DNA from: Megasphaera vaginalis (ex Bordigoni et al. 2020)
Lineage (GTDB): Bacteria; Bacillota; Negativicutes; Veillonellales; Megasphaeraceae
DNA: 64,000 nucleotides
NCBI RefSeq assembly: GCF_900240295.1
Contig: NZ_OEQB01000006.1
Location: 62,001 to 126,000 of the forward strand
Direction: 5' to 3'
The position numbers were made by a program, and so were the translations under genes. Of the stretch, positions 27,056-35,731 are shown piece by piece (the stretch's first letter is position 1; every line of letters starts with the position of its first letter). The notes beneath the pieces were generated by a model. It saw only the letters and a list, made by a program, of their open reading frames with translations, did not search any database and was not told the origin of the DNA.

Positions 27056-27769
27056 ATGAAGGGTGAGAGAAAGCGACAATTGGAACGGTTTGTCCTTACG
27101 CTGGGACTGCCCCGTTTTCACGATTTGAATCTCCTTGATCGGGCATTGACGCATTCGTCATATGCCAATGAAAACAAGTTTCACCATATTTTTCATAACG
27201 AACGGCTGGAATTCTTAGGCGATGCCATTCTTGATCTGGTCGTTGGCGAGTATTTATACCGTCATTATCCGAATATGCCGGAGGGAGAGTTGTCCAAAGC
27301 CAGAGCCAGCGTTGTCAGTGAAACGCCGCTGGCTTCCGTCTGCTGTGATTTCCATATGGGCGATTACCTGCTTCTCGGCAAGGGAGAGGCGGCAACGGGC
27401 GGAAAAACGCGTCCGAGCATATTGGCAGACGCCTTTGAAGCCGTCGTCGGAGCGATCTATCTTGATTCTTCCTACCAGGCGGCGCAGACCTTTATTCTCT
27501 GTCGGCTGCGGCCTTATTTGCAGCTCGTCGATTCCGGTAATTACGGCAAAGATTATAAGACGCTCTTTCAGGAATTTGTGCAGCGCAAAGGAGAGCAGTC
27601 CATCGCGTATTTTCTGGATCATGAAGAGGGGCCGGATCATAACAAGACGTTTTATATGGCCGTTGCCGTCAACGGCCGTGTTCTTGGCAAAGGCGCCGGC
27701 AAGACGAAAAAAGATGCGGAACAACATGCTGCGCATGAAGCGTTGAAAACGTTGAACGCATTGGTGTAA
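27056..27769 (+). CDS. rnc: ribonuclease III
   Basis: RNase III cuts double-stranded RNA in rRNA maturation and mRNA turnover. The 237-residue protein has the catalytic signature NERLEFLGDAIL (near residue 48) with the acidic metal ligands, a second acidic site (ADAFEAVVGAIYLD), and a C-terminal dsRNA-binding domain ending GKTKKDAEQHAAHEAL. It is the last gene before a strong terminator, downstream of the fab genes as in many Firmicutes. Confidence 0.97.
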   Translation: MKGERKRQLERFVLTLGLPRFHDLNLLDRALTHSSYANENKFHHIFHNERLEFLGDAILDLVVGEYLYRHYPNMPEGELSKARASVVSETPLASVCCDFHMGDYLLLGKGEAATGGKTRPSILADAFEAVVGAIYLDSSYQAAQTFILCRLRPYLQLVDSGNYGKDYKTLFQEFVQRKGEQSIAYFLDHEEGPDHNKTFYMAVAVNGRVLGKGAGKTKKDAEQHAAHEALKTLNALV

Positions 27770-27782
27770 ATTAAGCGTATAC

Positions 27783-27815
27783 AAGGACGCAGTACATTGT
27801 GCTGTGTCCTTTTTA
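27783..27815 (+). terminator. Rho-independent terminator after rnc
   Basis: A 10-bp stem (AAGGACGCAG with CTGTGTCCTT, one G-U pair) is followed by five T. It ends the fapR-to-rnc transcription unit. Confidence 0.8.
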
Positions 27816-27846
27816 TTTACGTAAGTATTTTCAAGAAGGGCGGGAA

Positions 27847-28902
27847 ATGATGAAGCTATCAATCATTCCGATTTTTATTCCCCATATCGGTTGTCCTTAC
27901 CGCTGTGTCTTCTGTAATCAGTGGAAAATCACCGGCAGGCATACGGTTCCTGACGGTGCGGCAGTAGAACGGCTCATTCGCCGTTACGTCGAACACGATG
28001 CCGGCAGGCGGCGTTGGGAAGTTGCTTTTTACGGCGGCAGCTTTACGGCGATGCCGGCGGCGCTGCAGGAAGAACTCCTTCGTCCGGCGTATGCGGCACT
28101 GCAGAAGGGGATTATTGAGGGAATCCGCTGCTCGACGCGTCCGGACTGTATTACGGAAGCTGTGCTCGATCGTCTGGCGCAATATGGGCTGAAGACGGTC
28201 GAATTGGGCGTTCAATCGATGGATGACACCGTATTGCAGCGGGCCAAACGGGGACATACGGCCGCAGATGTCGGGCAGGCTACGGCTCTGCTGCGCCGGC
28301 GTCGGTTTGCCGTCGGTCATCAGTTGATGCCGGGACTGCCGGGAGAAAGTTGGCGGAGTCTGGTGTTGACGACGACGGCAATCTGTCGTCTGAAACCGGA
28401 TTTTACCCGTATTTATCCTGTCGTTGTCATTGCGGATACGGAGCTGGCGGCGGCATACCGACAAGGAACTTATGTGCCGCTGACCGTTGCGGCAGGCGTC
28501 GAGCGGGCGGCTTACATGAAGCAGGCCTTTGCTGAGACCGGGATTCCCTGTATCCGTACGGGACTGCAGGCGACGGAGGAACTGGATGACGGCGTACAGG
28601 TTTTGGGCGGCGCCTATGCGCCGGCAATGGGGGAAATGGTGGACACGCTGCGTTACCGGCAGCAGCTTTTCGCTGTCCTTGACACCTTGACAAAAGGCGG
28701 AGAAATTACCGTTTCCTATGGCCGACGCGATACTTCCCGGGCAAGAGGATATAAGAACAGCACGAAAAGAGCGGCGGCGCACTATGGAACTGTCCGCTGG
28801 CAGGAAGACAACGGACTGCCGGAAGGCACGCTCCTCGTTACGACGCGGGAACACTGCTGGCAGATCATCGTCGGACAAGGGAAGGCGCTACAACGCTATT
28901 AA
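27847..28902 (+). CDS. radical SAM protein, Elp3-like
   Basis: A protein of about 351 residues with the radical SAM cluster motif C-x3-C-x2-C in CPYRCVFCNQW (near residue 17), then YGGSFTAMP and LMPGLPGES, which resemble the Elp3/YhcC branch. In other Firmicutes a radical SAM gene of this type often sits between rnc and smc. No acetyltransferase domain is visible, so it is not full Elp3; its substrate is unknown. Starts 27847 and 27850 are equally plausible after AAGGGCGGG. Confidence 0.8.
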   Translation: MMKLSIIPIFIPHIGCPYRCVFCNQWKITGRHTVPDGAAVERLIRRYVEHDAGRRRWEVAFYGGSFTAMPAALQEELLRPAYAALQKGIIEGIRCSTRPDCITEAVLDRLAQYGLKTVELGVQSMDDTVLQRAKRGHTAADVGQATALLRRRRFAVGHQLMPGLPGESWRSLVLTTTAICRLKPDFTRIYPVVVIADTELAAAYRQGTYVPLTVAAGVERAAYMKQAFAETGIPCIRTGLQATEELDDGVQVLGGAYAPAMGEMVDTLRYRQQLFAVLDTLTKGGEITVSYGRRDTSRARGYKNSTKRAAAHYGTVRWQEDNGLPEGTLLVTTREHCWQIIVGQGKALQRY

Positions 28903-28942
28903 ATGACGATCATGGCCGGATCCTCCCTTTGGTGACAGAACG

Positions 28943-28951
28943 TGCTATAAT
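28943..28951 (+). promoter_or_regulatory. extended -10 promoter for the 4-hydroxybutyrate dehydrogenase gene
   Basis: TGC-TATAAT (28943-28951) forms a consensus extended -10 element, 42 bp before the start codon; no good -35 lies at the right distance. A GG/GC pair nearby has the wrong spacing for sigma-54. Confidence 0.6.
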
Positions 28952-28992
28952 ACGGATAAGGGGCGTTTATTGTATCCAAAAGGAGGCTTGTC

Positions 28993-30105
28993 ATGCAGGA
29001 ATTAATGGTCAAACCGACGCTGCTTCGGTTTGAAACGTGCAAGGAAATGGCAGACGCGTTGCTGATCGACGATAATGACGTCATGTTGACGAACCGCTAT
29101 TTGTATGAACCGTTTTTTTCCAAGTTACATTTGCCGTGCCATGTCGTGTATCAAGAAGAATACGGCGCCGGCGAGCCGTCTGATGAGATGGCGGAGGCGA
29201 TTTATGCCGATTTGCCGCACGCTGCAAAACGCATTATTGCCGTTGGCGGCGGTACGATTATTGATTTGGCGAAATTCTTTTCATTACGGACCGCTGTGCC
29301 GATCCTCGATCTTTACGACGGAAAGATTGTGCCCGAAAAAGGACGGGAACTGATCATCGTGCCGACGACTTGCGGTACCGGCAGTGAAGTGACCAATGTG
29401 GCCGTTCTGGCGCTGCAGAGCAGACAGACCAAAAAAGGGCTGGCGACGGATGCGTTTTATGCGGACTGCGCTGTCCTCGTGCCGGAATTGCTGCGAACGC
29501 TGCCGTATCGTGTGTTTGCAACAAGCTCCATTGACGCGTTGGTTCATGCCGTGGAATCCGCCTTGTCACCGAAGGCCTCTACGACGACGAAATTTTTCAG
29601 CTATCGAGCGATTGAAATGATCATTCAAGGCTATCTGCAGATTAGGGACCACGGAAGGGATGCGAGGATCCCGTTGCTGGCAGATTTTCTGTTGGCCAGC
29701 ACCTATGCGGGCATCGCCTTCGGAAATGCCGGCTGCGCCGCCGTTCATGCCATGAGTTATCCGTTAGGCGCTACGTATCATGTGCCTCACGGCGAATCAA
29801 ATTACGCCATGTTTACAGGCGTGATGAAGCATTATATGAACATTAAGTCGGATGGAGAAATTGCCGTTTTAAATGCTTTTATCGCCGCTTTGCTTACTGT
29901 ATCTCCCGGCAATGTATATGAGGCATTGGCGGATTTGCTCGATCGGGTGCTGCCGAGAAAGCCCCTTCGGGAATACGGCGTGACGGAAGCGGATTTGCAG
30001 ATTTTTACGGATGCCGTCGTCAATGACCAGAAACGCTTGACGGACAATAACTTTGTTCCGTTTACAAGAGATGAATATTACACGATTTACAAGGAACTGT
30101 TTTAA
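28993..30105 (+). CDS. 4-hydroxybutyrate dehydrogenase (iron-containing alcohol dehydrogenase family)
   Basis: A 370-residue type III (metal-dependent) alcohol dehydrogenase. Seen: the NAD-binding GGGTIIDLAKF (near 75), TTCGTGSEVTN, and the metal ligands Asp and His in SIDALVHAVES plus two His in VHAMSYPLGATYHVPHG. It resembles the clostridial enzyme that reduces succinate semialdehyde to 4-hydroxybutyrate (371 residues in C. kluyveri). The call is strengthened by the 4-hydroxybutyryl-CoA dehydratase and CoA-transferase genes 9-12 kb downstream. Another alcohol substrate remains possible. It is a single-gene unit with its own promoter and terminator. Confidence 0.8.
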   Translation: MQELMVKPTLLRFETCKEMADALLIDDNDVMLTNRYLYEPFFSKLHLPCHVVYQEEYGAGEPSDEMAEAIYADLPHAAKRIIAVGGGTIIDLAKFFSLRTAVPILDLYDGKIVPEKGRELIIVPTTCGTGSEVTNVAVLALQSRQTKKGLATDAFYADCAVLVPELLRTLPYRVFATSSIDALVHAVESALSPKASTTTKFFSYRAIEMIIQGYLQIRDHGRDARIPLLADFLLASTYAGIAFGNAGCAAVHAMSYPLGATYHVPHGESNYAMFTGVMKHYMNIKSDGEIAVLNAFIAALLTVSPGNVYEALADLLDRVLPRKPLREYGVTEADLQIFTDAVVNDQKRLTDNNFVPFTRDEYYTIYKELF

Positions 30106-30167
30106 ACGTTTCAGCAGATAAAAATTACTGGCAAAAGCGCAAAGGCGACGCCGAAGGAGATTTTTTC

Positions 30168-30206
30168 AGAACAGTGAGTCCGAAAGGACTGGCTGTTCTT
30201 TTTTTT
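30168..30206 (+). terminator. Rho-independent terminator after the 4-hydroxybutyrate dehydrogenase gene
   Basis: AGAACAG and CTGTTCT form the base and AGTCC/GGACT the upper stem around a GAAA tetraloop, followed by eight T. It is a very strong plus-strand terminator. Confidence 0.9.
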
Positions 30207-30210
30207 AGGC

Positions 30211-30244
30211 AACATCCCCCATCGGATTACCGATAGGGGATGTT
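30211..30244. repeat. long inverted repeat between convergent genes
   Basis: AACATCCCC with GGGGATGTT and inner ATCGG/CCGAT form a stem of about 14 bp with one mismatch. It lies between the plus-strand terminator and the end of the minus-strand activator gene (30356). It lacks a T tract on either strand, so it may be a barrier to read-through or an RNA 3'-end stabiliser. Confidence 0.5.
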
Positions 30245-30355
30245 GGGATCGACGAACACAAGACCGGCGATTTCCGTAAGAGGGCCTACAGACCGGCATA
30301 TGAAGAATACTGCAGTGCCTTTACAGAGATGAGAAAGATAAGCTGTACGGATATG

Positions 30356-31819
30356 TCATTCAGTCGTGTCTTCCGTGACGGCGTCTGTTTTTTTCTCCTT
30401 TCTTTCAAAACGTTGCCGTTTTCTGACGAATGTGGAGGCTGTCATATTCAGGCTTTTTGCTGCATCCCGAACATTTCCGTAGTAATTATACGCGTGATCT
30501 AAATAGTGACATTCTATTTTATCCAGCGTGTCTTTTAAATTTGACGTTTCCGGGAGGTGTAACGTATTTCCGAGGGCGGAAGTTTCTTCTTCATTATAGA
30601 CATTCAATCCTGAATGGGAGTGAAGATGTAAATCATGGGGGGCTATTTCGTCTTTTGAACTGATGATGACGGCGCGTTCGATGATGTTTTTCAATTCACG
30701 GATATTTCCCGGCCAGTTATATTCGTGAAGTAATTGAATAGAGGTAGGTGTCAGTGTCTTTTTGAAGCTGTATTTTTTGTTCAAGTTTTCCAAGAAAAAA
30801 TTGGCTAGCGGCGTAATATCCTTTTTTCGGACGCGCAAGGGCGGAATATAAATAGGAAAAACGGTCAATCTGTAATATAAATCTTCCCGGAATTTATTCA
30901 TTTGCACCATTTCTTCCAAGTTTCTGTTCGTCGCGGCAATGATGCGGGTATTGATTTTTATCGGCGTTGTTCCGCCGACTCGGACGATTTCCTGTTCTTG
31001 TAATGCGCGTAATAATTTTACTTGCATGTCTTTTGGTAATTCTCCGACTTCGTCGAGAAATAAGGTGCCGTTATTGGCGAGTTCGAAAAGTCCCATTTTG
31101 CCATTTTTATTAGCGCCGGTAAAGGCCCCTTTTTCATAGCCGAACAGTTCACTCTCAATCAGGGCAGGCGGAATTGCACCGCAATTGATTTTGATGAAGC
31201 TGTTTTTTGAACGGATACTGTGTTGGTAGATATATTTAGCCATTACTTCTTTGCCGACGCCCGTTTCACCTAGCAGCATGACCGTCGTATCCATAGGCGC
31301 TACGCGCCGGGAAAGCAGAAGGACGGACAGGGACGCATCGTCGTAGACAATTAACTGTTCGGTGTTGGAGATTTCCTGCAGGTGGCTCAATTCCAAGCGC
31401 AGACGTTCCATTTTTGCCGTTTTTTCCATTACTTCCTGCTTTAAATTATAAATTTCCGTCAGATCACGGACATTCGTGACGATCATGATGAGCTGGCCCG
31501 ATTTGTCGAGAATAGGGGAACTCGTAATCAGTGCCTGTTTTTTCGTTTTAAAGTATTGCTGCAGCGTAACAGGCTTTCTTGTTTTCATGACAATCAACGA
31601 TCCCGATTGAGAAATGACCTTGTCTTTTACGAGATCAAGCATGTTTTTCCCAAGGAGATCTTCTTTTTTTAAGCCCGTAATGTCCGTATAGGCCTGATTC
31701 ATTTTCAATACGTTTGCTTCTCCGTCTGTGATAAAAATACCGTCAAAGGAATGCTCTATAATGTCATTTAAACGTTCAGCAGCCTCGTTTACAGTGGAGA
31801 AAATAGAAATTTTTTTCAT
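30356..31819 (-). CDS. sigma-54-dependent transcriptional activator (PAS-AAA+-HTH)
   Basis: A 487-residue enhancer-binding protein. An N-terminal PAS sensor (about 14-125; [14 protein letters not shown]) and a short coiled linker precede the AAA+ domain, which has Walker A GETGVGKE (184-191), the sigma-54 contact loop GAFTGA (231-236) and Walker B in [13 protein letters not shown]-terminal Fis-like helix-turn-helix follows ([22 protein letters not shown]). The ligand sensed by PAS is unknown. It is the last gene of the minus-strand operon, 27 bp after rpoN. Its likely targets are the paired palindromes at 38899 and 38933. Confidence 0.93.
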   Translation of the reverse strand: MKKISIFSTVNEAAERLNDIIEHSFDGIFITDGEANVLKMNQAYTDITGLKKEDLLGKNMLDLVKDKVISQSGSLIVMKTRKPVTLQQYFKTKKQALITSSPILDKSGQLIMIVTNVRDLTEIYNLKQEVMEKTAKMERLRLELSHLQEISNTEQLIVYDDASLSVLLLSRRVAPMDTTVMLLGETGVGKEVMAKYIYQHSIRSKNSFIKINCGAIPPALIESELFGYEKGAFTGANKNGKMGLFELANNGTLFLDEVGELPKDMQVKLLRALQEQEIVRVGGTTPIKINTRIIAATNRNLEEMVQMNKFREDLYYRLTVFPIYIPPLRVRKKDITPLANFFLENLNKKYSFKKTLTPTSIQLLHEYNWPGNIRELKNIIERAVIISSKDEIAPHDLHLHSHSGLNVYNEEETSALGNTLHLPETSNLKDTLDKIECHYLDHAYNYYGNVRDAAKSLNMTASTFVRKRQRFERKEKKTDAVTEDTTE

Positions 31820-31846
31820 AGCAACCTCGTATATTCGTTGTTCTTA

Positions 31847-33121
31847 TTATGTATTAGTATACTTCCTGTGATAAGAATTGGGAATATGCAGTTCTGTCCT
31901 GTATTTTGCGATGACCCGCCTGGAAACATTGGCGTTGAATTCCTTTGACAGCAACGATGCCAGCGTATTGTCGCCCAAAGGCTGTAATTTATTTTCTCCT
32001 TCGACCAGTGAGAGCAAGCGCTTTTTTATGGTGTAGGAAGAGAGTTCTCCTTTTATGCTATGTTGAAATAAGTGACGTAAAGGTACCGTTTTTGTCGGCA
32101 GTTGAATGTATTTATGTTTTATGGCTCTGCTGACGGTAGAACAGTGAAGCGACGTTTTTTCGGCAATATCGGCGAGGGTCATTGCCTTTAACGGTTCATG
32201 CTTGAGGATATAGTCATATTGCCAGTTGAAAATAGCCGTCGCTACGGAAAGCAACGTTTTTTTTCTGCGTTCCACGTTTGCGAGGAGAAAGGCACAGCGA
32301 TAATAGCTGTCTTTAAAATAGCTTTTTAACTCCTTGTCCGTCGTCGTCCGCATCATTTCCAAATAATGCTTGTCCAGTGAATAAGCGCCGATCCAGCTAT
32401 CATTTAACGTGATTTGGACGGAGCCAGTATCTTTCTGTACGATAATGTCAGGTATGATATAGTTCGTTTCCCCGTTGGTCAGGCCTGAAAGGGGATAGGG
32501 GTGCAATTCTTTTATGACGGCGACAAGTTGTTGAAGTTTCTGTTTTGACCAGGATAAGGTCCGCGCGAGATGTGTTGTATTGCCTTTCAGAATGTCCTGC
32601 CAATGGGCGCTGATTAACAGGGAGAGTTCCGGTGTCAATTTCTTTTTTCTGCGTAATTGCTCCAGCAGGCATTCGGTAACGGAAGCTGTACAAATTCCCG
32701 GCGGATTCAGGCTTTGTAAAATGGCGAGGCAAGAATCAAACAGTCCTTCCGGAAGCGGACAGCGTGCAAGGAAAGCCTTTTTTTCCAAAACAAGAAAACC
32801 GTCTTCGTCCACTAATTCCGCTAAGTAAGACAATAGCGTCCATTGTTGGGACGAATACAGCTGGGGATTCAATTGTTCCAAGATGTAGTTTTTTATTTTT
32901 TTCTCTTCAGGAGCCGCGAGAAAGTCCCAGATATCTGCAGTGTTGTCATGATTTTTGACGGGAGCCCTGTAGTCCATCAACGGATTTTCCCGGTACGCTT
33001 GTTGCAGGAAATCTTGCAATTCTTCATTTGACAAGCTGAGTAAATGGAGCGATTGCAGCTGATAGACGCGGAGTTGCTGTTCTTGCTGCTGCGCCTGAGA
33101 AAGGGCTATTTTGGTTGTCAT
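31847..33121 (-). CDS. rpoN: RNA polymerase sigma-54 factor
   Basis: A 424-residue RpoN. Region I is Gln/Leu-rich (SQAQQQEQQLRVYQLQSLHLLSLSNEELQ), followed by an acidic linker, the core-binding region and a helix-turn-helix (TLADIAEKTSLHCSTVSRAIKHKYI). The C-terminal RpoN box, normally ARRTVAKYR, reads SRRVIAKYR here. That box contacts the -24 element, so -24 recognition is probably intact. There is no clear ribosome site, and the start lies 8 bp past the preceding stop, suggesting coupling. Sitting in an operon with its activator and metabolic genes is unusual for this factor. Confidence 0.94.
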   Translation of the reverse strand: MTTKIALSQAQQQEQQLRVYQLQSLHLLSLSNEELQDFLQQAYRENPLMDYRAPVKNHDNTADIWDFLAAPEEKKIKNYILEQLNPQLYSSQQWTLLSYLAELVDEDGFLVLEKKAFLARCPLPEGLFDSCLAILQSLNPPGICTASVTECLLEQLRRKKKLTPELSLLISAHWQDILKGNTTHLARTLSWSKQKLQQLVAVIKELHPYPLSGLTNGETNYIIPDIIVQKDTGSVQITLNDSWIGAYSLDKHYLEMMRTTTDKELKSYFKDSYYRCAFLLANVERRKKTLLSVATAIFNWQYDYILKHEPLKAMTLADIAEKTSLHCSTVSRAIKHKYIQLPTKTVPLRHLFQHSIKGELSSYTIKKRLLSLVEGENKLQPLGDNTLASLLSKEFNANVSRRVIAKYRTELHIPNSYHRKYTNT

Positions 33122-33129
33122 CGGCTTGG

Positions 33130-34533
33130 TTAAAGTAAGTCTTTCAATACGGTATAGGCGATTTTTCCTGTCGTAGTTTTAGGAATGTCGGCCAGCTTAC
33201 GTATTGTAATCGTTGCCGGATGTAAACCGGTTTTGGAGACCAAAAAGTCTTCCAGCGTATCGGCGGAAACGGCTGATTCGGCGACAAACAGGCAGAGGTT
33301 GTCATCGAATCCGGTACAGGCACATTCAAGGCGAGGATAAGCGTTTTTTATGATACTTTCGATTTCGTCAAGATTTACCCGTTTTCCTTGTATTTTCAGA
33401 AATCGTTTTTTTCTTCCTGCAATATAGTAAAATCCGTCTTCATCTTTGTAGGCAATATCTCCGGTTAACAATCTTCCGTGACGTTGGTCGCCCAGAGCAA
33501 GGTCGGAACGGCACTGGGCATAGCCCAAGGTGACATTGGGGCCTTCGTAACAGAGTTCACCACGTACATGGGGCTGCGTGATTTCCGTTTTTTCGTCCTC
33601 CATAATCCGAAACGTTCCGCCGGGAATCGGGATGCCGATGCTGCCGATTTTGGATAAACTGTACGGGTGCGGCAAGTAGGACATGCGCGCCGTAGCTTCC
33701 GTTTGCCCGTACATGACGATGAAACGCTTGTTGGTCTTATAGGCGAAGCTGGCGAATTCTTTGTGTAGCCTGGCGGATAATTTTCCGCCAGCTTGAATCA
33801 TCAAGGTCAAATCCGGCAAATGCATGTTGCAGAAGTGAAGGCGATTCAGGCATTCATAGGTAAAGGGAACACCGGCCAGGGAGGTGACGTGAAAGTCTTT
33901 GCAGAAATCCCAAAACGAAGGGTCAAATACGGTGTCTTCTGTCAAGTATTCCGCAGCGCCTACGAGGAGATGGCTGTTCAATACGGATAGGCCGAAGGTA
34001 TAGTGCAGCGGTAAGGTGGACACGGGACGATCCGCTTCGGTCAAGCACAGATAGGCGGCAATAGAGGCGGCATTGGCTTGTATGTTCGCGTAGCTTTGCC
34101 GCACGAGCTTCGGGCTTCCCGTACTCCCGGACGTAGTGAGCAGCAGAGCCAAATCGGGATGAAGAACAAGCGGTGTCGATGCATAGGAAAAAACGCCGTA
34201 ATCCTCAAGGGAATAGAGGGGCTGTGTGTCGGTCGGACAGATGGGGCGAAAAATATAGTGCGGCTCATATCGGTGCAGCAATTGCGCGTATAAGTTCTTT
34301 TCCAAGGCGGCGTCCAGCAACAAAGGAACAATTCCGTTTTGGAGACAGCAAAGATAGGATAACGCCGCCGCCGGTCGGTTGTGACAGATGACAAAGGCCA
34401 AGGAGCGCGGCCGTAAGACGGTTTTTAGATTTTGGGCATGACGGTACCAGTCTTGATAGGTGTAGTTATTTCCGGCATTATCGACAAAAAGAGTATGAGC
34501 TGCAAATTCGGGGTTCATGTCAAAAAAATTCAT
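33130..34533 (-). CDS. AMP-dependent acyl synthetase/ligase (ANL superfamily)
   Basis: A 467-residue adenylating enzyme with the phosphate-binding loop LLTTSGSTGSPKLV (near residue 130), the YGQTEATARMSYL A5 motif, the GELCYEGPNVTLGY and LLTGDIAYKDEDGFYYIAGR (A7) motifs, and the C-terminal catalytic Lys in KTTTGKIAYTVL (A10). It should activate a carboxylic acid as acyl-AMP. In this operon the acceptor could be CoA or the ACP at 37443, but neither acceptor nor acid is shown by sequence. It is shorter than typical acyl-CoA synthetases (500-600) and closer in size to acyl-ACP ligases of biosynthetic clusters. Confidence 0.85.
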   Translation of the reverse strand: MNFFDMNPEFAAHTLFVDNAGNNYTYQDWYRHAQNLKTVLRPRSLAFVICHNRPAAALSYLCCLQNGIVPLLLDAALEKNLYAQLLHRYEPHYIFRPICPTDTQPLYSLEDYGVFSYASTPLVLHPDLALLLTTSGSTGSPKLVRQSYANIQANAASIAAYLCLTEADRPVSTLPLHYTFGLSVLNSHLLVGAAEYLTEDTVFDPSFWDFCKDFHVTSLAGVPFTYECLNRLHFCNMHLPDLTLMIQAGGKLSARLHKEFASFAYKTNKRFIVMYGQTEATARMSYLPHPYSLSKIGSIGIPIPGGTFRIMEDEKTEITQPHVRGELCYEGPNVTLGYAQCRSDLALGDQRHGRLLTGDIAYKDEDGFYYIAGRKKRFLKIQGKRVNLDEIESIIKNAYPRLECACTGFDDNLCLFVAESAVSADTLEDFLVSKTGLHPATITIRKLADIPKTTTGKIAYTVLKDLL

Positions 34534-34546
34534 AACGCAGACCTCC

Positions 34547-35731
34547 TTATGAAATATTGCGCGATAAATATTCTATCATTTGGATGCCGTCCCAAAAAAT
34601 GTCGAATTCTGCCGCTTCTCCCAGACTGACGATGCGATCGCCGCCTGCGGCCCCTTGGCGGCGTATTTCGGCGCGCAGTGTATCTTTATCAATACCCAAC
34701 GTTGTAACGGTTTGCACTTTTTTATCTAAGAAAGGCACGATGTCGGTAAATGAAGAAAGGGAAATCTGGAAAAATTGTCCGTATGCAAGTGCCAGTAGCG
34801 CAATGTTGTCAGGTATCGCCGTTAAAGAATACACGTACAGCCTATTTGTATACCACTGGATGTCACTTAGTTCAGGACACGTTGTTGCCAGCTCCCAGAG
34901 ACGGGTATATTTGCGGCTAACCTTGATTGGCGCCAGATCATATTGCACGGCCTCTTTGGCGACTGCTTGCCACCAGCGGTTGAGGATATCGTCGCGCTGT
35001 GCGGATACGTCTCCTGTCCAGACGATGAGGCGCGGGCTGGAACAGGCATTTTGATCCATTTCATAGGTATCGTTATAGAAAAGATGGGCCTGTTGTTGCA
35101 ATTCATCGGCTGACAGCGACTGAAGTGTCGGAAGATCCAAGACGGCCATTGAATAACGGTCGGCAAAAGCTAAATCAATAGCCTGCGGCGGAAGCGGCGA
35201 TGTACGGATTTCCTGAATGGCAGCATCACCGCCCCAAATGATCCGGCCGTCGCAATGTAAGGAAATGGCATCTGTTATCGTCTTTTCTTTGTCATAGGCA
35301 ATGAAGGCGTTATGTTTTGCCAGTTCGGAAAACGGTTCCGTTTCCCAGAGCGTTGCCATCATGGCGAGGATCGGCGTCAGTTCGGCGCGTGCCCTGTCGG
35401 AGATGCGTACAATGTTATTGTTGCCGCTTAATAAGGAAACGATAAAGCTGTAAATTGCCATTAAAGGGACATTTGCCGGAGCGATGTGAAAAATCATACC
35501 CCGTCCTAAGCGAGAAGAAACGTTCCCCGTCCGGTTTTTGAAGGACTGCAGGTGCTTGCGGCGGAGCCAAAAGGCGAGCGCTTTGGCTTCCCTGTTGTTT
35601 GGCAGGGTTTCTTCCAAGGCGTCCTTGAAACGGTCAAGGAAGTACAATATTTTGGGGTCGAACGGAATTGTCGGACGCAGTCGGGCCGGAAAAGTACCAA
35701 GTAATATATTCGGCGTTGTATTAGTGAGCAT
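34547..35731 (-). CDS. LuxC-like acyl-CoA/acyl-protein reductase
   Basis: A 394-residue protein of the LuxC family (aldehyde dehydrogenase fold), the NADPH reductase that makes fatty aldehyde in bioluminescent bacteria. The active-site Cys is about residue 230 in DQNACSSPRL. A cofactor-loop region (FHIAPANVPLMAIYSF) lies near 85. The frame is open 27 codons further upstream, but ATG 35731 has AGGGGG 7 nt before it and overlaps the LuxE-like stop by 11 bp. No luxA or luxB is in the window, so light production is not implied; the aldehyde or alcohol must serve another purpose. Confidence 0.88.
   Translation of the reverse strand: MLTNTTPNILLGTFPARLRPTIPFDPKILYFLDRFKDALEETLPNNREAKALAFWLRRKHLQSFKNRTGNVSSRLGRGMIFHIAPANVPLMAIYSFIVSLLSGNNNIVRISDRARAELTPILAMMATLWETEPFSELAKHNAFIAYDKEKTITDAISLHCDGRIIWGGDAAIQEIRTSPLPPQAIDLAFADRYSMAVLDLPTLQSLSADELQQQAHLFYNDTYEMDQNACSSPRLIVWTGDVSAQRDDILNRWWQAVAKEAVQYDLAPIKVSRKYTRLWELATTCPELSDIQWYTNRLYVYSLTAIPDNIALLALAYGQFFQISLSSFTDIVPFLDKKVQTVTTLGIDKDTLRAEIRRQGAAGGDRIVSLGEAAEFDIFWDGIQMIEYLSRNIS

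Noticed and set aside
28930-28945. Sigma-54-like GG/GC pair before the 4-hydroxybutyrate dehydrogenase gene
   Set aside because: Spacing is one base too long and -12 lacks TTGC; the overlapping extended -10 TATAAT explains the site better.
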